From positions 1-35,720 of the forward strand of contig WGMV01000034.1 of NCBI GenBank assembly GCA_016124905.1: a stretch of 35,720 nt of DNA, given 5' to 3'. Positions within the stretch are counted from its first letter, which is position 1, and the number at the start of each line of letters is the position of its first letter. The position numbers were made by a program, and so were the translations under genes. The notes beneath the pieces were generated by a model. The model was given only the letters and a program-made list of their open reading frames with translations. It was not told the DNA's origin and searched no databases. Origin of the DNA: a bacterium (GTDB lineage: Bacteria; Pseudomonadota; Alphaproteobacteria; Rickettsiales; RI-342). Below, in pieces: positions 33,301 through 35,720 of the stretch.

Positions 33301-35720
33301 TCGCACCGACACCGATCATGGTGATATCACCATTGCCCGAGGAAATACTGTTTGCTCCGGTAATAATCTGAATACCGGCAAGCGTCCCACTTCCCGGGCC
33401 GCCAGTCCCATTCATATATATCGTACCACCGTTACCGGTAGTCTGAATGGAGCTTCCATTCGTCAGCACAATACCGCTATGGTCGGCGGAATCACCGGCA
33501 TTGGCATACCCGTCGCCACGCAGGGAAATAGCCCCACCTGCCGCATTCAGCGTCGCGCCATTAAGGATAATGCCGTTTTTATAACTTGCCGTGCCCACCG
33601 CGCTATTGGTGGCGGGGGTGGTGGTGCCGCCCAGCGTGATGGAACCGCCGTTGGTGGCATAAACGCTGCCGCTGCCAAGGCTGATCGCCCCGCCGGAGGC
33701 ATTATCGTAATCACTGGCGATCGTCAGGTTGATGGAGCCGGTACTGGCGGTGATATCGGCCGATCCCGACGCGACAAATGAGCCATCAGCCAGGAACTGC
33801 CACGTTTTTGCACCAGCGGTGCTGACGGAAAGCACCCCGCCCGTATGCAGCAGGTCCGCGCCGCTCATGAAATTCACATTGCCGTTAAAGGCACTGGTAA
33901 TGTTAACGGTGGTGTTTCCCGAATCATTCCAGGTACTGCTACCACCCAGCCACAATGTGCCGCCATACGTAATGCGCCCAAGCATGGCCGAGGTAATATC
34001 CAGCGTCTCGGTCGTCACGCCCACACCAACGGTGGTGGCGCTATTACGCGGCCGAATCGCCACATCTCCGGAAGTACGAATATTATCGTTATTGCTGAAC
34101 GACATGCGGTCAGCGATCAGCTCAATAGTGCCGGTCGTTCCCGCATTGCCGATATCCTGAGCATTGCTGTCGGTAGAGATTCCGTCCGTCGTTCCCGCGC
34201 CCTGCCCGGTCAGTGTCAAAGTGCCAGCACCGGTGATATAGATGTCGGAACTATCCTGCATCCAAATGCCATAGCTGTTGCTGGTGGAGTTGGTGTTGAT
34301 GCCCGTAACGCTCAACGCCCCGCCCGCCGTATAGACCTGCGCATTATCCATGAACTGCACGGCGCTGTTGTCGGTACCCGTGCCGCTGTTGCCGATGATG
34401 GTGAATGCTCCGGTACCCGTATAGGCGTTAAAATTGACACCGCCGAACTTGATACCGTGCGTATCCGCCCCGCCTGTACCGCCTGTACCGGTCAGGTTGA
34501 TACTGCCGGTTCCCACGGCGCGGATATAGGTTGCGCTGCTGCCCCAGATATCGATACCGGCTGCCCAGCCGCCACCATTATTTACACCGCCGGTGCCGGT
34601 CATGCTCAACACACCGTCCGTCACTTCCACGGTGGAATCGGACAGCTCGATACCTGCATGGTCCGCACCATTGGTAACACCGCCACCCCAGCCGTTCAGC
34701 GTTACATTTCCGCCAGCGCTGGTCGTAATCAGCGTACCGTTATCGATGCTGATGCCGTCCCAGTCGTTACCACCGCTTGCCACATACCCACGGCCGCGGA
34801 CGGAAATACTGCCCCCTCCGGCATTCAGGGTTGCGCCATTCAGCAGCACCCCGTCCTGATGCGCAGAGCCGCCAATCGCTTCATCCGTTGTCGGGTCAAG
34901 CCCGCCACCAAGAACGATCGCCCCGCCCCTGCTCAGCAATTGCGAGCCTGAGCCAACGGCAATCGCGCCGGTGGAAACATTGTCGCTGTCGGAATTCAGA
35001 GTGATATCGAATACACCGCTGCTGGAAGTGATATCCGCACCGCCTGTCAAGCTGATGTCGTTTTTCGCGCGCAGCGTAATGCTGGAACTGCCGGCCCCCG
35101 TGTAGCTGATATTGGCATTCACGGTAATGTCGTTATCGGCAATCAGCGTCAGCGTGCGCGCCGCCGACCATGTAAAACCGTTGGAAACCGTAATGTTACC
35201 GGGGCTGCCGCCTGCGGATGCCGTGGTGACGATGACGTTGGAAAGGGCCAGCTGGTTTTGCAGTGTGGTGGTGTTCAGAATCGTGCTCGCACCTGCGCCG
35301 GTAAACTGCGTACCGTCCCAGGCTGCGGCGTTTGCGCCGGTGGAAATAGTAATGTTGGTCGGGTCGAGCAGCAATGTCCCGATGGTTCCTCTATAGGAGC
35401 GCACATCCGCCGTTCCCACGAAATCCAGCCAATGTTTGCCGGAAACTTCGACGAAGCCGCCATTGCCGGATTCGGCGCCGCCTTTGGCTTCGATATGGCC
35501 GTAAAAGCCCGTATTCTCATCCGACCAGGTGATGACCTTGCCGCCCTTGCCGTTGGCGATGGCGCTGGCTTTGATGGTTGCATCCGCGCCGATATAGGTC
35601 GTTTTGGCCGCAGACGTGTCGCCCTGGCCCTGATAATCCCCGCCGATTTTCACCTCGCCGCCGCCCGTGCGGCCGCTCGCGTTGATCAGCGCATGGCCCG
35701 TCACCGCAACCGTGTCGCCC
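24302..35720 (-). CDS. Giant filamentous-haemagglutinin-type repeat adhesin, C-terminal 3.8k residues (runs off right edge)
   Basis: One uninterrupted minus-strand frame, open at the right edge (visible start GDTVAVTGHALINASG, no start codon). The first visible 110 residues (GGKVITWSDENTGFYGHI, GGFVEVSGKHWLDFVGTADV, GTLLLDPTNITIST) are the stretch that follows the two-partner-secretion domain in FHA-like exoproteins, so the signal peptide and TPS domain should lie within about 1-2 kb outside. The rest is Gly/Thr/Asn/Ser-rich beta-helix-like repeat sequence. A motif of the type IGLGGGAGxLxLxDAELDxI followed by GWxxIxIG recurs about 13 times. Two MBG/YDG-like domains (about 25140-24620) precede a Gly-rich linker and a non-repetitive Pro-containing tail of about 95 residues. 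The only cysteines I noticed form CGSTC and CTYGGAC. Secretion by a TpsB partner is inferred; no partner gene is visible. Confidence 0.85.
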   Translation of the reverse strand, partial: GDTVAVTGHALINASGRTGGGEVKIGGDYQGQGDTSAAKTTYIGADATIKASAIANGKGGKVITWSDENTGFYGHIEAKGGAESGNGGFVEVSGKHWLDFVGTADVRSYRGTIGTLLLDPTNITISTGANAAAWDGTQFTGAGASTILNTTTLQNQLALSNVIVTTASAGGSPGNITVSNGFTWSAARTLTLIADNDITVNANISYTGAGSSSITLRAKNDISLTGGADITSSSGVFDITLNSDSDNVSTGAIAVGSGSQLLSRGGAIVLGGGLDPTTDEAIGGSAHQDGVLLNGATLNAGGGSISVRGRGYVASGGNDWDGISIDNGTLITTSAGGNVTLNGWGGGVTNGADHAGIELSDSTVEVTDGVLSMTGTGGVNNGGGWAAGIDIWGSSATYIRAVGTGSINLTGTGGTGGADTHGIKFGGVNFNAYTGTGAFTIIGNSGTGTDNSAVQFMDNAQVYTAGGALSVTGINTNSTSNSYGIWMQDSSDIYITGAGTLTLTGQGAGTTDGISTDSNAQDIGNAGTTGTIELIADRMSFSNNDNIRTSGDVAIRPRNSATTVGVGVTTETLDITSAMLGRITYGGTLWLGGSSTWNDSGNTTVNITSAFNGNVNFMSGADLLHTGGVLSVSTAGAKTWQFLADGSFVASGSADITASTGSINLTIASDYDNASGGAISLGSGSVYATNGGSITLGGTTTPATNSAVGTASYKNGIILNGATLNAAGGAISLRGDGYANAGDSADHSGIVLTNGSSIQTTGNGGTIYMNGTGGPGSGTLAGIQIITGANSISSGNGDITMIGVGATGADNQGGGVWLNNGTISSVNGAINMTGTNYGTHQASGGIYLRKGTTVSTSGTGAINLTGYGPGSVTGNSITPGLWIPGTITTVDGSITLEGHGNDGNGTESYGIYTGNDSDAGATGGGTIRSTGAGNITMTGYGGNGAGGDAGIAIEYDTLIQTNTGSISLTGTAYGSSNDGMGIFYWANPSINSTGGGSIAITAVGSGASAFEYGYLGGGSSATVGSATTGNITVTANGIVDANTTYQSAGKVTMRNRTAGTTIGVGSGAGALKITNTLLGNITAGSIDIGQANAGAMTIDSAFAFDNPMTFYSNTGITVSSAMSTAVGSDGAFDFFGGTTINANINTSNSAAGLGTIILRNVGSHTLGANLTTDDSNIGIRGAVSLSGAAGTTRTINAGTSGISISNTGSITAGTRNLVLIGDNMDVQGAITGTNTRQLDIRQFSTNRSIGLGGGAGGLNLDDSELDFISGWGTLNIGLAWGSGAMDVGQYTWNNSDATQLATGSGQMTISGAQTYNGGTLVFFTDSDMAINADISGTGYLYVVPSTDSTSVGLGGGAGALNLDDAELDHLANGWSQITIGSSTGTSTMTVDTYSNWRDPITFRNGSSGNITVSGSQTTAVGSNASFDFNGPSIINAVVDARNSAGATGTITLENFSHSLTANLRTDAGTINVNGPTSLAAYAVYIWSETGLVSINDNGTTTDGRIIGGMYDINIVGRDFNTTGTLSGTSDIMIWAKGGATMDIGTSSGANMNISLAELALLQDGFAYIDFYGESGNIKVNSAIAWNDSVQFLGSIAPIEINAAQNTGSNNMTIYTNGEVTLNDTISGTGTLSLYSYFAGRIGIGTGATCGSTCTTLYDDTELTRIIPGWSSITVGDTTVTNVEIRASQWSDPLTLTSSNAGSIVVNGALTTGVASDGRFTFNGPTTFNGNVNTTNSSAGAGTITLNNFVHALNADLTTDDSNITINGAVTTGGAGDRIINAGTGTFTTAATGTISSLANNLVLTADNMSIGANITGGAANTLMVSAATGSRAINLGGPTGGLDLSDIELGYLDNGWASTGGVRFGSYSSGLITLDGFNFNSSLAVLGGSGGATVANAIDMLGHNMSFWMGGEVQLNAAIASAGGNLTISNINNGTTIGLGGAAGTITLSDAELDNITDGWASISIGDSSRATIINMDNYTNWRDPLTLNANSSGLITVNQVQSTGAASNGSFTFNGPTTLNADVNTTNSSAGVGTITFNNFSHTIAADLTAHDSNITVDGTVNMQGTRFFNPGTGTFILPATGVLNFTTNESLRVDSNDIDIAGTMNGVGTNIGLRFDVSTINRNMGIAGGAGAYQLDATELSHMTGFATLLIGLSGQTGTMDIGAYSNWATTASSQIHLQSGPGSTIQFSGAQNFGSVATVQVTTAGDVNINNTLAGSGTLTLQTYGTYTMGLAGQAGNMTLSTADLDNIANGWTGINIGNTAAGGSLSMDAYSNWRDPVTFRAQAGQTITVAGGQMTAAASNANFTFNGATTFNANVSAAPSSAGVGTITLGNFAHTLGANLTTDDSDITINGPVTLSGASATRDINAGTATVITGATGTITGTDQTLRIMADSVALGAAISMTTSGNIMLRPTTAGRLVNIGTAAGLTNFSLSDAELSLLSWNTGALWLGATGGWNNSGNTTVNYTGALNGNVNFMSGADLLVTGGTLSSNTAGAKNWNFNADNSVLFSGSADITSTTGSIRTRLNSDYDDNQLGAISVGSGTVISTNGGYISLVGGSAANAAAYGTASNEAGIELNNAQLLSGAGAITLNGHGVVNATISDYVYGVSIHNGSIIQSTSGAITMNGTGAIASGGSYYGVDINDIGTQVLTSTGVVNITGTGGDGLSDSQGVVIGNGALLASTGAVGAGSVTITGNGGTSIGAANHGINLVNGATVRTNSGNLVLNGTGTLEASSVGIYLWNGSTVETQGSGSVTLTGHGAAGAIGTVVANSFVQSTVAGTGAINVQGHGGDNISAADAYGVLVNGGGKIRSQGASTVTVTGTGATAAGGTGNHGIYVAGAGSAISSSGGDITLSGTANSTGYSSQGIMVSAGGAITATNAADIDITTSSAVGLGDNNGLYLDTGTISAASGDITADVTGTAGLWANASSISTGSGDIDITAHSNGTDSGANGIDLSNASISTAGGNITLDATGGTGVSGNSAGLMMNGGSSISTLLAGDIDITATGGTAGVATAGFWLVNSTITTVNGAIDVTGRDQAGASYLTGGILQSNAQIGSTGTGAVTVDAQVTTAPGGDNNHGLYIGSGAAGDTSRVYATSGALDVTALTNATGNYNAGLYLDGGSGGIVSLGSGSVNVHANAGSSASGADIVLNQAGATIGGASATGAVVIDADRIERNAASMIRTSGSLTIRNYSAGATIGVGAGAGTLAISNGLLGDLTYGSLTIGQANAGAMDIDTAYAFDGPTSFVSNTGITVSSALGTAVGSDGSFSFQGPTTFNANVDTSNSSAGAGTIVLGNYAHTLGADLVADDSNITINGAVTLSGAAGVTRAVNAGTGTITVGATGSIAAGNKNLTLVSDDIALNGNVSGTGELALRQSTNGRSMNIAGAAGAYGLSAAEIARIQAGFSQVYVGNVNTGAMNLGTSSWASPVTFMNGNAVMTLSGTVSSTAAGPGTVMTFVTDGGFTEAVGGDLDAGTGRWLVYADSPTEVSLIDLASDFRRYNCTYGGACGALSANGNELLYESAPTLVVRVNDYGRAYGDANAANLAGYTVDMSSLESGDTLLSIGFGGTATYAAGAGQFANAGSYVGAATITGGLTNTAGYTISYVAGDINVAKRDITASLGSTSRNYGQANPSLNGSIVSWGNLAAGGDTATAINAYNVTIAPTANATAAPGTTHAITITGFNDNNYNLVSFTPGTLTITGTIPVPPTGGGGSGGGGMGGDPVRMPGISNLDLPMAVPSIQAPDATLNSAFARRLEQGDLVSPQQGAFYNSPMDLPYQFDPFSYNANLVTVKPEADIVIDQ
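24550..24590 (-). other. Gly-rich linker in the adhesin
   Basis: Encodes PTGGGGSGGGGMGGDP, separating the MBG/YDG-like part from the unique C-terminal tail (residues RMPGISNLDLPMAVPSIQAP and onward to PEADIVIDQ). A flexible hinge is the likely role. Confidence 0.7.
24620..25140 (-). repeat. Two tandem MBG/YDG-like domains of the adhesin
   Basis: First copy begins VRVNDYGRAYGDANAANLAG and ends INVAKRDI; second begins TASLGSTSRNYGQANPSLNG and ends FTPGTLTITG. The paired pattern YG-x-A-N-P/A and the closing ITGFNDNNYNL / GTLTI strands are characteristic of MBG-type beta-sandwich repeats found near the ends of large surface proteins. Boundaries are approximate. Confidence 0.7.
25190..25911 (-). 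repeat. Adhesin array unit, isolated sixth copy
   Basis: Begins FSFQGPTTFNANVDTSNSS and contains DDSNITINGAVTLSGAAG, the same order of motifs as units 1-5 at 28190-32329, but separated from them by a large type-1 block. It is followed by the CTYGGAC region and the MBG-like domains. Confidence 0.75.
25912..28180 (-). repeat. Adhesin type-1 block, copy 3 (about 2.3 kb)
   Basis: Starts GSADITSTTGSIRTRLNSDY and is made of short strands alternating GSGxVxSTNGG, GIxLNNAxL, GxGAITLNGHG and NITGTGG. It shares start and end motifs with copies 1 and 2 but is much longer. Its end (LTIGQANAGAMDIDTAYAFD) matches the end of copy 2 nearly residue by residue. Boundaries approximate. Confidence 0.7.
28190..32329 (-). 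repeat. Adhesin tandem array: five units, period about 880 bp
   Basis: Five copies in tandem, each opening with F-x-F-x-G-x-T/S-x-x-x-N-x-x-V/I (for example FTFNGPTTFNGNVNTTNSS). Unit starts read by eye: about 32329, 31446, 30572, 29690 and 28806, so spacing is 883, 874, 882 and 884 bp (about 293 residues). The fifth unit is shortened to about 620 bp by the following type-1 block. Each unit also carries SNITINGAV-like, NWRDPVTF-like and GWxxIxIG motifs. Copies differ substantially in sequence, so they are old. Confidence 0.75.
32330..33790 (-). repeat. Adhesin type-1 block, copy 2 (about 1.45 kb)
   Basis: Starts GSADITASTGSINLTIASDY, runs through LNGATLNAAGGAISLRGDGY and ends SIDIGQANAGAMTIDSAFAF directly before the first array unit. 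Codons in this block are noticeably more AT-rich than in the C-terminal part of the gene. Boundaries approximate. Confidence 0.65.
33830..35050 (-). repeat. Adhesin type-1 block, copy 1 (about 1.2 kb)
   Basis: Starts GGADITSSSGVFDITLNSDS, runs through LNGATLNAGGGSISVRGRGY and ends at LGRITYGGTLWLGGSSTW. The segment after it (NSGNTTVNITSAFNGNVNFM, SGADLLHTGGVLSVSTAGAK) recurs before copy 3, as NSGNTTVNYTGALNGNVNFM and SGADLLVTGGTLSSNTAGAK. Confidence 0.65.

Noticed and set aside
25190-35050. Regular repeats as a possible CRISPR or other non-coding array
   Set aside because: The repeats keep one open frame throughout, vary by codon-like substitutions and have periods near 880 bp, so they are protein repeats.

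Overview
The window is a chromosomal segment of an alphaproteobacterium, GC-rich outside some intergenic stretches. The basis is gene content and order: an RNase E gene divergent from amiC-mrcA, an F0 ATP synthase operon (atpI-atpB-atpE-b'-b) with no F1 genes behind it, a b' subunit, an ETF-ubiquinone oxidoreductase, and a family 4-like uracil-DNA glycosylase of the alphaproteobacterial type. Genus or family cannot be settled from the sequence alone. I saw no plasmid, prophage, insertion sequence or CRISPR hallmark.

Layout. Positions 1-2568 hold, on the minus strand, amiC followed by the start of mrcA (PBP1A), which runs off the left edge. A long non-coding stretch (about 2.57-3.14 kb) carries a good promoter and an apparently structured leader of about 380 nt for rne (3136-5601, plus). 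Convergent to rne is a class I aminotransferase (minus); divergent from that are an M48 metalloprotease with TPR repeats and a DsbA-like thiol oxidoreductase (plus). Next, on the minus strand, is a TPR protein-ispE pair. A 64-residue basic protein of unknown function with its own terminator and a 189-residue membrane-anchored orphan (plus) follow, then ETF-QO (minus). From 14.75 kb everything is on the plus strand to 24.24 kb: uracil-DNA glycosylase, Slt-type lytic transglycosylase, rnhB, a DUF721/DciA-like gene, a second DsbA-like protein, the F0 operon, an unusual HATPase-REC-PP2C regulatory fusion, and tRNA-Ala(GGC).

The last 11.4 kb (24302 to the right edge, minus strand) is one open frame: the C-terminal 3,805 or so residues of a giant filamentous-haemagglutinin-type surface protein. 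It is built from long repeats: two glycine/threonine-rich blocks, a tandem array with a very regular period of about 880 bp, a third block, one more array unit, two MBG/YDG-like domains and a Gly-rich linker before a unique tail. Its N-terminal secretion domain lies outside the window.

Functionally the window mixes cell-envelope work (PBP1A, AmiC, Slt, M48 protease, two DsbA-like proteins, giant adhesin), RNA/DNA maintenance (RNase E, RNase HII, UDG, DciA-like) and energy metabolism (F0, ETF-QO). The most interesting signals are the rne leader with a hairpin that presents its Shine-Dalgarno sequence in a loop, a hairpin that hides the Shine-Dalgarno sequence of the HATPase-REC-PP2C gene, that fusion itself, and the nested repeat architecture of the adhesin. 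No computation was run; coordinates of repeats inside the adhesin are read by eye and approximate.
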